A DNA stretch of 64,000 nucleotides from assembly GCF_003634315.1 (NCBI RefSeq), contig NZ_RBXL01000001.1, positions 666,501 to 730,500 of the forward strand, in the 5' to 3' direction. Every line of letters begins with the position of its first letter. The first letter of the stretch is position 1. The DNA comes from Thiocapsa rosea. Lineage in GTDB: Bacteria; Pseudomonadota; Gammaproteobacteria; Chromatiales; Chromatiaceae. Shown here in pieces: positions 39,512-48,741 of the stretch. The notes beneath the pieces are model-generated. The model was not told the origin of the DNA, ran no database searches, and saw only the letters and a list, made by a program, of their open reading frames with translations. Position numbers and translations under genes: made by a program.

Positions 39512-40990
39512 TCAGCGCGCCGGGTCGGGCGTGGTGCCTTCGTAGCGATTCGCTGGATCCCACGACTCCGCTTGGAGGATTTGCGACAACGCCGACACGC
39601 CCACCGCGGCCTCCTTGAGTCTCTTCACATCGGCCGAGGACAGGCTTGCTCCGGATTGCGGAAGTCGTGCGACCAGCTCCTGGATGATTGCGCTGTTGCG
39701 CTCGATCCCGTCGCGAACGGCCAGGATGCGCGCAAGTCGGGCGTCGACGGCCAAACGCAGCTCGGTTGCCGCGCGTGCGCACTCGCTCGTCTCGGCCGCG
39801 GCATGAAGATCGCGCAGCGCCACCGCCTCGCGCATCGCGCTGCGCCACCAGTTGACGAAAGTCGATTTATGATCGGCCAGCAAGTTGAGCGAGGCGGCCA
39901 TGGCGTCGATCTCGTCGCGCGCGCCGGGCACCGTCGGGATGCGCTCGCGCGGCGTCTCGGTGGTCATGCGATCGAGCAGCCCTGCGATGTCGCGCACCGG
40001 ACGGACGATCCTCGAGGTGATCATCACCGCGAAGAGCGCCCCGAGCAGGGTCGCCCCGAGCGCGATCAACAGGTTGATCCGCGCCCGCGCGGCCGCGTTC
40101 TCCGCGATCGCATCGGTCATCGAGATCATCAGCCGACGGGCTTCGATAAGGTTGCCCTCGACCAGCGGCGTGATGCGTCCGACTGCAACGTCCATGGCGT
40201 CCACGAGCCCCTCGATCCGGCGGTCCTGCTCGACCAGCGCATGAAAATCACGCCCGTAGGCCGCGAGGCCCTCGGTCAACGCTTCGCGCTGCGGATCGGC
40301 GATCGGGACCTGCATCACGCGCTCGGCGGTGTTTGTCAGGATCGCGTCCACCATCGCGACATAGGTTGCGTCGCCGCGCAGGAGATAATCCTTCTCGCGG
40401 CGACGCAGCTGGAGAATCGCGACCTCGAGACCCGTCGCCTGCTCAAGCGAGCCGGCCAAGGATCCGACCAAGGATCCAGCCAGCGCCTCCAGCTCATGCG
40501 CGGTCCGACGAAACGCGCCCTGCAGACCGCTGTTCTCGTCGAGCCCATTGACCCGCCATGCCTCGACGACCGCCTCGAAGCTCGATCGATAATCGGCGAC
40601 CAGCGTTCGAATCTCCGTCGCTGCCTGCTGCGAGGTCTCGTCGAGACGCGCGAGTCCGACGGCCTCGGCATCCAAGGCAGCCGCTTCGCGTGTCACCTGC
40701 GCAACCGCATCGAGATCTCGCGTCGTGAGAAACGCGGACTGAGCCGCGCGGATGGCGCCGAGCCGCCGCTCGATGCCGAAGGCATAGGACTGGCGTGCAC
40801 CGTAGAGCGCGTGGAGACGCTCGTAGTCCGCGCTCAGGCGCGCCAGGGCCACCTGGTCGTGAACGATCACCCCGAGAAAGATCAGGATCACCAGACCGAA
40901 ACCCAGCCCGATCTTCTCACCGATACGCAATCTGCTCGCGAGTCTGCTCACCCTGCCTCCCGGGCCTGACACGGCCGGTCGATCCCCCAT
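39512..40990 (-). CDS. Membrane sensor with helical periplasmic domain and HAMP, no output domain
   Basis: 492 residues. First membrane helix about 28-45 (IGLGFGLVILIFLGVIVHD). A long all-helical periplasmic region follows (about 46-300) with LRRREKDYLLRGD, the conserved block of HBM-type (helical bimodular) sensor domains. The second helix is about 305-327, then a HAMP domain (SRIVRPVRDIAGLLDRM) and about 130 residues of helix. The hairpin tip of methyl-accepting proteins is absent, and no kinase, GGDEF or other output motif is seen. It may act through a partner, or be a truncated chemoreceptor. It is monocistronic and convergent with the exported unknown gene. Confidence 0.75.
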   Translation of the reverse strand: MGDRPAVSGPGGRVSRLASRLRIGEKIGLGFGLVILIFLGVIVHDQVALARLSADYERLHALYGARQSYAFGIERRLGAIRAAQSAFLTTRDLDAVAQVTREAAALDAEAVGLARLDETSQQAATEIRTLVADYRSSFEAVVEAWRVNGLDENSGLQGAFRRTAHELEALAGSLVGSLAGSLEQATGLEVAILQLRRREKDYLLRGDATYVAMVDAILTNTAERVMQVPIADPQREALTEGLAAYGRDFHALVEQDRRIEGLVDAMDVAVGRITPLVEGNLIEARRLMISMTDAIAENAAARARINLLIALGATLLGALFAVMITSRIVRPVRDIAGLLDRMTTETPRERIPTVPGARDEIDAMAASLNLLADHKSTFVNWWRSAMREAVALRDLHAAAETSECARAATELRLAVDARLARILAVRDGIERNSAIIQELVARLPQSGASLSSADVKRLKEAAVGVSALSQILQAESWDPANRYEGTTPDPAR

Positions 40991-41020
40991 CGCTCAACTG
41001 ATCGGACGCCAGCTTACCCT

Positions 41021-41116
41021 AACCCGGCAGAGCCGGAACCAAGAAACCTCGTCGAAAGCTCTGCTCGTTGTGGTTGTCGTGTTCGTCCGGGATCCGATGA
41101 CGACGACGACGAAAAA
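41021..41116. repeat. Hexamer hairpin element, copy II
   Basis: Flank CCCGGCAGAGCCGGAACCAA, then AAGCTCTGCTCGTTGTGGTTGTCG, a centre, and a decayed right arm with GACGACGACGACGAAAAA. It is in the 284-base gap before the FHA/phosphatase gene. The right arm carries GAC trinucleotides in place of GACAAC. Confidence 0.7.
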
Positions 41117-41274
41117 TTCTGCGACCGTTTTTTCAAGACGTGTGGCGACAGGGACAGCTCGCGAGCGTTGCGCAACCACCGCGCGGTTGATGCCCATCGG
41201 CAGGAATGCGACGCTTGAGCCATCGCGCGGATACTGCATCACGACTCAGACCCGGAGGGTCTTTCAAACAGCCC

Positions 41275-42831
41275 ATGTCGGACCCGAGCCACGCCAAGCG
41301 CAAAGGCTTTCTGAGACACTTTCGCGGTCTGATCCGCGAGGCCGACCCGTGCGCGGACATCGACCTTCGCGGATCGCTGCGACTGGGCAAGTCCACGGTG
41401 AAGCTCCCGCCTCCCGCGCTGCCCCTGCAGATCCTGCTCGGCGGCGAGCAGGGGTATCGGCTCCACCTCTATCCGGAGCCGGTACTCGATGCCGAAGGCC
41501 GCTTCGAGCACCGTGGCAGCTATCTCCTGGTCGACCCCATGACCTATTTCTCCGACGTCAGCGGATTCATCCGACTGAGCGAAGGCGATACCCTGACCCT
41601 GGGACGCGACGACCCGACGCAGCGCCTGCTGCTGCGCTACCCGCGCGCCGTCGAGCCTCGGCATCTTCGGCTCAAACTCTCGGCCGACGGGCTGTCCATC
41701 AAGAACAAGTCCGGGGCGGCGGGCGTCTGCATCGCCCCCTTGGCCTCGACCGATCTCATGGAGCGCATGTCGCGTTGGCGCCGCCTTGCGCTCGCGCGTC
41801 TGGCACGGGTGCTGGGCGGACCGATCGAGCCTCTGGCGCGCGCCCCCGCCCTCGACCTCATCGAGCAGGTGATCGCGCTGATGGATCAGGAGCCCTATCG
41901 CGCGCTCAATCGTCTCGGTCAACCCGGCGGTCTCCTGATACTGCCCGATCGCGCGACCCCCGTCTTCGTCGGGGATCTGCGCGCCCGGATCGACAACCTG
42001 CTCGTCATCCTGACGCAGAGCGCCTTTCTTCAGGCCCTTGAGGAGGGCAGCGCCATCCTGATCATCCTGGGCAGTGCCGTACATCCGGATCGACCCGAGC
42101 AAGCCGCCGAGATGGACAGCTCCATCCTGATGATGGATCTGATCTTTCGACTCAAGCTGCGGTTTCCCGAACGGGTCTTTTATCTGCGGGGCCATCACGA
42201 CAGCTTTTCCGAGGCGATCAGCCACGCCGGGTTGCCGCAAGGATCCCTCTGGGAGGACGCCCTGCATCAAGCACGAGGACCGGACTACCGGGACGCCATG
42301 CGGCGATTCTATGCCCGCCTACCCTTGGTGGCCGTCACCTCGCGCTACCTCGCCGCCCACGCCGCACCGCCGATCGAGGCCGATGGATGGCAGACGCTCG
42401 TGGACATCGACCGGCATCCGGAGCTGGCCGACCGCCTCGCTCGGGTCCGACATCCCTCGGAGCCTGCCCCGAGCAGCGCCTACGGACGGCGCGATCTGAG
42501 CCGCATGTTCCGTCGCCTCGGATTGGCGGAGAACGCCGTCTGCGTGCTCGGGGCTCGCCCGGCGCCCTCGGCCGAGCGTCGCGCGCGAGACACCGAGGGC
42601 ATTGTCCAGCATCAGCGTGTCTCCAGTGCCGATCCGCACTGGGTCGGCACCCTCACGCGCACCCACAAGCGGTTGTTGCCGCTGCGCTATCCGGCCGAGC
42701 CCCTGCTGGAGGTCTACAATCGGCTCGTGCGCTCCGCAGGTCCCGGAAGCACCCCGAATCGACAGCTCACGAGCCTCGTTCAACCAATCCCGTCTAAACC
42801 GAAAGACGCTCCCGACGAGGCGCCGCGATGA
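41275..42831 (+). CDS. FHA-like domain fused to a degenerate PPP-type phosphatase domain
   Basis: 518 residues. Residues about 85-155 look like a forkhead-associated domain (TLTLGRDDP...VEPRHLRLKLSADGLSIKNKSG). Residues about 225-420 follow the metallophosphatase plan but with altered motifs: FVGDLRARIDN for GDxHG, LGSAVHPDRPE for GDxVDRG and LRGHHDSF for RGNHE. Several metal ligands are therefore missing or replaced, so catalysis is doubtful, though the second-site His could persist. The last bases overlap the ATG of the Na/Pi cotransporter gene (ATGA), implying a shared function. The start is moderately supported: GGAGGG lies about 17 bases upstream of ATG 41275. Confidence 0.65.
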   Translation: MSDPSHAKRKGFLRHFRGLIREADPCADIDLRGSLRLGKSTVKLPPPALPLQILLGGEQGYRLHLYPEPVLDAEGRFEHRGSYLLVDPMTYFSDVSGFIRLSEGDTLTLGRDDPTQRLLLRYPRAVEPRHLRLKLSADGLSIKNKSGAAGVCIAPLASTDLMERMSRWRRLALARLARVLGGPIEPLARAPALDLIEQVIALMDQEPYRALNRLGQPGGLLILPDRATPVFVGDLRARIDNLLVILTQSAFLQALEEGSAILIILGSAVHPDRPEQAAEMDSSILMMDLIFRLKLRFPERVFYLRGHHDSFSEAISHAGLPQGSLWEDALHQARGPDYRDAMRRFYARLPLVAVTSRYLAAHAAPPIEADGWQTLVDIDRHPELADRLARVRHPSEPAPSSAYGRRDLSRMFRRLGLAENAVCVLGARPAPSAERRARDTEGIVQHQRVSSADPHWVGTLTRTHKRLLPLRYPAEPLLEVYNRLVRSAGPGSTPNRQLTSLVQPIPSKPKDAPDEAPR

Positions 42832-43990
42832 CCCCCGAGGTCACCCAAGCGATGACGCCGGCGATCCACTGGTGGACGATGGCGATGAGCCTCTTCGGCG
42901 GCCTCGCCCTCTTTCTCTACGGCATCGACCAGATGGCCGAGGCGCTCAAGGCGGTCGCCGGCGAGCGGATGAAAGACATCCTGGCCAAGCTGACCGCCAA
43001 CCGCTTCATGGGGGCCATCACCGGCGCCTTCGTCACGGCCGTCATCAACTCTTCTTCCGTGACAACGGTTCTGGTGGTGGGCTTCATCAGCGCCGGACTC
43101 ATGACCTTGAGTCAATCCGTGGGCGTCATCATGGGCGCCAACATCGGCTCCACCGTGACCGCGCAGCTGATCGCCTTTCAGATCACCGAGGCAGCCCTGT
43201 TGATGATCGGCATCGGCTTCACGATGCAGTTCGCATCCACGCAGGAGGCGATTCGCCAGTACGGCGGGATCCTCATGGGTCTGGGTCTGGTGTTCTTCGG
43301 CATGAGCATCATGAGTGACGCCATGGGGCCGTTGCGGACCTACGAGCCCTTCCTGGAGTTTGTCCGGAGGCTCGAACATCCGGCGATCGGCATCCTCGTC
43401 GCCGCCGTCTTCACCGGTGTGATCCAGTCCTCCGCCGCCACCATGGGCATTGCGATCGTCATGGCGAGCCAGGGCCTCATCAATCTTCCCACCGGGATCG
43501 CGCTCGCCCTCGGGGCCAATATCGGGACCTGCGTGACCGCCCTGCTGGCGGCGATCGGCAAACCGCGCGATGCGTTGCGCGCCGCCTTGGTACACGTCAT
43601 CTTCAACGTCTGCGGCGTCCTGATCTGGGTCGGCTTCATCACACAGCTTTCGGCCTTCACTCAGCTGATCTCGCCGGCCCACCCTGACCTGTCGGGAACC
43701 GCGCGACTCGCCGCCGAGGTCCCCCGGCAGATCGCCAACGCACATACCCTATTCAATATCGCCAATACGCTCCTTTTTATCGGGCTGACCACGCAGTTCG
43801 CGCGGCTCGTGCAATGGCTGGTTCCAGACAAGCCCGCGGGCCCGGAGGCCCTCGTCGTGCGCGCAAAGTATCTGGATGAGGAGCTGCTCTCCACGCCGTC
43901 GCTGGCGCTTGACCGCGTGCGCCTGGAGGTCCTGCACATGGGCGAGCTCGTGGACAAGATGATGTCGCGCATTATGCCGGCGATCCTCAG

Positions 43991-45301
43991 GAGGTGTAAA
44001 TTAATAAGTGGCCGATTTCCGGTGATCTGAGCGAGGCTTGATGAGGTAGTTCCAATCCATGCCATGAAATCTGGCAGGAACAAGATTCACGGCGCGAAAC
44101 TCGTCGTCGCTCACGGAAATGCCGGTCGGATAGCCTGCCTCGTCGAGCTCGGCTCGGATCTCCAATCCTTTCGTCGTCGTGGTGTTTGCGATGAGGTTGA
44201 CGATGACTTCGTGATTGATGAGCGGTCGGCCCCGCCAGTTCTCGGTGATGTGACAGAACATGCGATGCTCGATTTTGTTCCACTTGCTGGTGCCGGGCGG
44301 AAAGTGGCGCACGTAGATGGCGAGTCCGAGCTCGTCGGCCAGTTTCTGCAACTCCACCTTCCAGAGCCGGTTGCGGCTGGCATTGCTGCCGCCCCCATCG
44401 GCGGTGATCAGCAGCGACTGCGCATGCGGGTAGCACTGGTGTCCCATCCGAGCCCACCAGCGACGAATCGAGGCCACGGCGAATTGGGCGGTATCATGAT
44501 CCACGCCGACGCTGACCCAGCCGCGATTGTCGGTGAGATCATAGATTCCATAGGGGCACACCTTGCCCAGCGCTTTGTCGGCGAAATCGTGCGTCCGGAC
44601 GGGTTCCGGCTGTCCCTTCGGGCGATATTCCCGGCCCCGATTGGCAAAGGGACCAACCAGTTCCTTTTTCTTGGCGTCCACGGAGATCACCGGCTGACCG
44701 GCCCGTTGAAACACTCTCACACACCGATTGATATAGCGAAACTGCGCGTCCCGATCAGGATGCGAGTTCCCCTCGAGACATTTGCGCGTCCCTTGCAGGC
44801 GATAGTCCAGTTGCTTGAGCAACTGCGCTACTTTGCTGTGACTGACCCCATGACCTTGTCGCGCCAACGCTTCAGCGAGCTTGCGTGTGCTCTTGCAGGT
44901 CCAGCGCAAGGGGGACATGGGATCGCCCCGCGCACTCGGCTCCACCAAGGCTTCCAGTGCCTCGAGTAGTTTCGGATCCTGTGCCGTCACCGCATGCCGG
45001 CCTCCTCCGGAGCGCCGTATCCGACCCGCAGGCGATGGATCCGATGCCTCTTCACCGCGCATTTCCTCGCAACCACGCTGAATCGTGCGCTCGCCTAAAC
45101 CGGTGGCTTGAGCGACGGCGCGGATGCCGCCGTGACCGAGCTCCAGTGCTTCACACGCCGCCCAGTGCCGACGCCCCCGCTCGTCCAGCACGCTTTGCAA
45201 GCGCTGGAACTTCCGCCTTACGCGCTCAATCAGTGCCGGTTCGACCATGCAGAAAACATGGCACAACATCACCAAATCGGCCAGTTATTTATTTACGACG
45301 T
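43991..45301. mobile_element. ISAzo13-family-like insertion sequence with 5-bp target duplication
   Basis: 1311 bp flanked by direct repeats CTCAG (43986-43990 and 45302-45306). Near each end lies a matching inverted stretch beginning GTAAATTAATAAGTGGCCGA on the left and GTAAATAAATAACTGGCCGA on the right, five bases in from the tips; the outermost five bases do not pair well. One transposase gene fills the element. The intact target frame after excision in silico shows that the insertion is precise and probably recent. Confidence 0.88.
44001..45248 (-). CDS. Transposase, ISAzo13 family
   Basis: 415 residues from ATG 45248 (TTG 45275, GTG 45272 and ATG 45269 are possible upstream starts). The N-terminal helix-turn-helix region has GGIRAVAQATGLGERTIQRG. 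The catalytic part has VISVDAKKKELVGPFANRG, LLITADGGGSNASRNRLWK and FPPGTSKWNKIEHRMFCHI, the DDE-type signatures I associate with ISAzo13-like transposases. The frame is intact and fills the element. Its stop lies 10 bases inside the left IS end. Confidence 0.9.
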   Translation of the reverse strand: MVEPALIERVRRKFQRLQSVLDERGRRHWAACEALELGHGGIRAVAQATGLGERTIQRGCEEMRGEEASDPSPAGRIRRSGGGRHAVTAQDPKLLEALEALVEPSARGDPMSPLRWTCKSTRKLAEALARQGHGVSHSKVAQLLKQLDYRLQGTRKCLEGNSHPDRDAQFRYINRCVRVFQRAGQPVISVDAKKKELVGPFANRGREYRPKGQPEPVRTHDFADKALGKVCPYGIYDLTDNRGWVSVGVDHDTAQFAVASIRRWWARMGHQCYPHAQSLLITADGGGSNASRNRLWKVELQKLADELGLAIYVRHFPPGTSKWNKIEHRMFCHITENWRGRPLINHEVIVNLIANTTTTKGLEIRAELDEAGYPTGISVSDDEFRAVNLVPARFHGMDWNYLIKPRSDHRKSATY

Positions 45302-45946
45302 CTCAGCGGCAATCGCCGCACGCTGCGCGAGATCGAGCTGATGGACAACGATGTGGACACGCTGCACGCCCAGATCATCACCTATCTGGGCAAGATCAGC
45401 CGTCTATCGCTCACCGAGAAGCAGACCGCGACGCTGATGCGCCTGATGGCGGCGGTGAACGATTTGGAGAACATCGGCGACGTCGTCGAAACCAACCTGA
45501 TCGTGCTCGGCCGCGAGCGCATCGACGCGGGCGTCTCCATCAGCGGGCCGACCCGCCAGGTCCTCATGGGTTTCCACCAGGTCGTGACACGCTCGGTCGC
45601 CGCCGCAGTCCAGGCCGTTGCGCAGAACAACGAGTTGGCCGCGCGATCCGTGACCTCCATGAAGCAGGAGATCCAACATATCGCCGACTCCGCGGCCATT
45701 CACCAAGCACAACGCCTCGTCGCGGAAGAACCGAATCGGATCCCCGCCTACACGATCGAGATCGACATCATCGAGAAGCTCAAGCGGATCTATTATTTTG
45801 CCAAACGGATGGCCAAGACGGTCGAGACGGACGAGGAGGAGGATGGCGCGTCGTGATGGAACAGGATCTTGGCGCCTGATTCCGGATCCGAAACGCGCTG
45901 CCGGAAGGTGTGATTGCAGATGCCGGGCGCATCGATCCCGTCCTCC

Positions 45947-45978
45947 CGTGCCCGGCGGTTGACCATCGCCCGGGCACG
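45947..45978. terminator. Possible hairpin between convergent cotransporter fragment and ABC gene
   Basis: CGTGCCCGG and CCGGGCACG form a 9-bp stem with a 14-base loop in the 176-base convergent interval. No T-run follows, so support is weak. Confidence 0.35.
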
Positions 45979-46032
45979 TTGCCGTTGGTGCGCACCCGCC
46001 CCGCCGGAATCGACCGAGACGCGACATCAACC

Positions 46033-47874
46033 TCAAGGCAGCGCAAGGCGCAAGGCTGGCGGGGTCTGAGCCGGAGCTAAAACCGGAGCCGCCGCAGCAT
46101 CCTGGAACTGCAGAGACGCCAGCCGCGCATAGAGCCCGTCCTCGGCCATCAGCGCTTCATGGCGCCCGCTCGCGACGATCCGACCCTGATCAAGGACCAG
46201 GATGCGGTCTGCCGTACGCACGGTCGCCAGACGATGGGCGATGACGATGCTGGTGCGACCCTGCATCAGATGCTCCAACGCCTCCTGCACCAGGCGCTCG
46301 CTCTCGGCATCAAGGGCGCTGGTCGCCTCGTCGAGCAACAGCAGGACCGGATTGCGCAGCACCGTGCGTGCGATGGCGATGCGCTGACGCTCGCCGCCCG
46401 AGAGCCTCACCCCGCGCTCGCCCAGGAAAGTATCGAAGCCCTGCGGTAGGCGGTCGAGAAACTCGGCCGCGTGGGCGGCCTCGGCTGCGCGGCGGACATC
46501 CGCATCGCTCGCGTCGGCCAGACCGTAACGGATGTTCTCCCAGGCGTTCGCGCCGAAGATGACCGGATCCTGCGGGACCAGCGACATATGCCGGCGCAGC
46601 TCGGCGGGCGCCAGATCGCGCAGATCCACGCCGTCGAAGCGCACCGCGCCGGCGACCGGATCGTAGAAGCGCAACAGCAGTTGAAAAAGGGTCGATTTGC
46701 CGGCGCCGGAGGGTCCGACCAGCGCCACCCGCTCGCCGGGCTCGATGACCAGGTCGAGGCGATCCAGTGCGGCGGTATCCGGGCGCGCCGGATAGAGGAA
46801 GCGCACCGCATCGAATTCGACGCGCCCGCGCGCCGGATCCGGCAACGCCTTCGGCTCGGGCGGTGTGCGAATACTCGACTCGGACTCCAACAGCTCCATG
46901 AGGCGCTCGCTCGCACCCGCACCACGCAACAACTGACCCATCAGCTCGCTCAGAGAGCCGACCGATCCGGCAACCACGACGGCGTAGAAGAGAAAGGCCG
47001 AGAGCTCGCCCCCGCTGATCGTGCCGGCCAGCACCTGCCGGCCGCCGACCCAGAGCACGACCCCGATCGCGCCGAAGGTCAGGAGGGTCGAAACGGCCGC
47101 CAGCAGGGCGCTGGTTTGCGAACGCCGCGCCGCGACCTCGAAGGCGGACTCCACCTGCGTGCCGTAGCGCTCGCGGTCGATCGGCTCGTGACAGCAGGCC
47201 TGCACCGTGCGGATCCCGTGGATCACCTCGTCGACATAGGCGCCGACATCGGCGATCCGGTCCTGGCTGTCGCGCGAGAGACGTCTCACCCGATGCCCCA
47301 AGAGCCAGGCCGGGAGGATCACGAAAGGTACCCCGAGCAGCACCAGGCCGGTCAGGGCGGGGCTGGTGATCGCAAGCATGACGATGCCGCCGATCATCAG
47401 TAGACCGGTGCGCAGCACCATCGCCAGGGTCGAGCCGACCACGACCTGCAGCAACGCCGTGTCGCTGGTCAGGCGCGAAATGACCTCACCGACGCGAGTC
47501 GTCTCGAAGAAGCCGACATCGAGCGACAACACCCGGTCGAAGACGCTCTTGCGGATATCCGCCACCACCCGCTCGCCGATCCAGTTGAGTAAGTAGCTGC
47601 GGACCCCCACGGCAATGCCGGTTGCCAGGACGACGGTCAAAAACAGGATCAATGCCTGATCCAACGCCTGCGTCGAGCCGCTGGTCAGACCCGAATCCAC
47701 CAGGGTGCGAATCACCTGACCGAAGGCGAGCACCGAGCCGGCCCCGACGAAGAGTGCCACCAGCGCCCCCGCGAGCTGCCAGCCGTAGGGCCGGGTGAAA
47801 CCAAGCAGGCGCCGCAGCGCTCCAAGGTTACGGGTCCCCGGTCGGTCGCCGGGGACTGCAGATTGTTCGCGCAT
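46033..47874 (-). CDS. ABC transporter, fused permease and ATPase (MsbA/lipid or drug exporter type)
   Basis: 613 residues, a half-transporter that should work as homodimer. Six membrane helices (about 33-310) contain the exporter coupling-loop block DVGFFETTRVGEVISRLTSDT. The ATPase domain has Walker A GPSGAGKST, Q-loop VPQDPVIF, signature RLSGGERQRIAIA, Walker B LLLLDEATSALD and switch IAHRLATV. These are the features of type IV exporters. The substrate cannot be read from sequence; it lacks obvious MsbA-specific context such as lpxK. A short Ala/Pro tail follows the ATPase domain. It stands alone. Confidence 0.9.
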   Translation of the reverse strand: MREQSAVPGDRPGTRNLGALRRLLGFTRPYGWQLAGALVALFVGAGSVLAFGQVIRTLVDSGLTSGSTQALDQALILFLTVVLATGIAVGVRSYLLNWIGERVVADIRKSVFDRVLSLDVGFFETTRVGEVISRLTSDTALLQVVVGSTLAMVLRTGLLMIGGIVMLAITSPALTGLVLLGVPFVILPAWLLGHRVRRLSRDSQDRIADVGAYVDEVIHGIRTVQACCHEPIDRERYGTQVESAFEVAARRSQTSALLAAVSTLLTFGAIGVVLWVGGRQVLAGTISGGELSAFLFYAVVVAGSVGSLSELMGQLLRGAGASERLMELLESESSIRTPPEPKALPDPARGRVEFDAVRFLYPARPDTAALDRLDLVIEPGERVALVGPSGAGKSTLFQLLLRFYDPVAGAVRFDGVDLRDLAPAELRRHMSLVPQDPVIFGANAWENIRYGLADASDADVRRAAEAAHAAEFLDRLPQGFDTFLGERGVRLSGGERQRIAIARTVLRNPVLLLLDEATSALDAESERLVQEALEHLMQGRTSIVIAHRLATVRTADRILVLDQGRIVASGRHEALMAEDGLYARLASLQFQDAAAAPVLAPAQTPPALRLALP

Positions 47875-48123
47875 AGGCGTGATCTCGTAGGGACGGAAGC
47901 GAAGAGGTCCCGCTCGCTTTCAAAAGGATCGGCACCCGAAGATGGCCGGACCGGAGTTTCTTTTCGCCGTGGCGTGACCGATTCCGACTAGGCCCGTCGG
48001 CCGGCCCTCTGCTAACCTCGGAAGACCCGAGGCGCGGTCGGCAAGCGTGTCCGGGTCAGTGCAAGGAACGGCGACAAAACAGCAGGAGTCGATTCTCCAC
48101 CACCGAGGGAGCTCGAAGAGACG

Positions 48124-48555
48124 ATGAAGACGATTCAACAACTGCTCGGCGACAAAGGGGTGCAGGTTTGGTCGATCGGCCCCGATGCAAGCGTTTTTGA
48201 CGCACTCGTGCTGATGGCCGAGAAACAGATCGGCGCACTCTTGGTCATGGACGACACCGGAATGATCGGTCTGATCTCGGAGCGCGACTATGCCCGCAGC
48301 GTCATTTTGAGGGGGCGCACATCCAAGGAGACGCTGGTGCGCGATGTCATGACCGAGCGCGTGGTCTGCACAAAGCCGGATCAGACACTGGAAGAGGCCA
48401 TGGCCCTGATGACGGACAAGCGCGTTCGCCATCTCCCGGTCATCGACGACGGCAAGGTCATCGGCCTCATCTCGATCGGCGATCTGATCAAATCCATCAT
48501 CTCGGAGCACAAGTTCATCATCGAGCAGCTCGAGCACTATATCAGCAGCGGCTGA
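48124..48555 (+). CDS. CBS-domain pair protein
   Basis: 143 residues forming two CBS motifs: VWSIGPDASVFDALVLMAEKQIGALLVMD with GLISERDYAR, and RVVCTKPDQTLEEAMALMTDKRVRHLPVID with GLISIGDLIK. Stand-alone CBS pairs bind adenine nucleotides or similar ligands and regulate partners or sense energy state; the partner here is unknown. GGGAG lies upstream of ATG 48124. It lies between the divergent ABC exporter and a cluster of palindromic repeats, probably as a single gene. Confidence 0.9.
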   Translation: MKTIQQLLGDKGVQVWSIGPDASVFDALVLMAEKQIGALLVMDDTGMIGLISERDYARSVILRGRTSKETLVRDVMTERVVCTKPDQTLEEAMALMTDKRVRHLPVIDDGKVIGLISIGDLIKSIISEHKFIIEQLEHYISSG

Positions 48556-48606
48556 TATCCCGGCCTGACAACCCAATACGACACTCCAGCCGCACACCCC
48601 GGGTAC

Positions 48607-48707
48607 GCCGACTTCAGTCGGCACCTGGGGAGGCGGACTTCAGTCCGCCGCGCGGGCGCGTTCGGGCGACTGCAGTCGCCCGTCCCCGGGAGCCGGATGA
48701 ATCCGGC
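48607..48707. repeat. Cluster of four short palindromes upstream of the SNF2 gene
   Basis: Perfect or near-perfect palindromes GCCGACTTCAGTCGGC (48607-48622), GGCGGACTTCAGTCCGCC (48632-48649), GGGCGACTGCAGTCGCCC (48664-48681) and GCCGGATGAATCCGGC (48692-48707), at 8-15 base intervals. They differ in sequence but share the 16-18 bp hairpin design, with GGGTACGCC-type joints. Confidence 0.8.
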
Positions 48708-48741
48708 GTACCCATTGACTTGATGGACAGCCAAAGCTGCA

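Larger units (their letters stand above)
42828..45856 (+). pseudogene. Na+/phosphate cotransporter family protein interrupted by an IS
   Basis: The N-terminal part 42828-43990 has the two inverted repeats of the NptA/PF02690 family (INSSSVTTVLVVGF and IQSSAATMGIAIVM) with about eight membrane helices. The C-terminal part 45307-45856 is a PhoU-like helical domain (REIELMDNDVDTL...YYFAKRMAKTVE). Removing the IS and one copy of the 5-bp duplication restores a single 570-residue frame across the junction (PAILSGNRRTLREIEL), so the insertion is the only lesion. The left piece now ends 13 codons into the IS. YjbB-type relatives export or import phosphate with PhoU-like tails. Translation of the left piece is likely coupled to the phosphatase-like gene. 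Confidence 0.9.
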
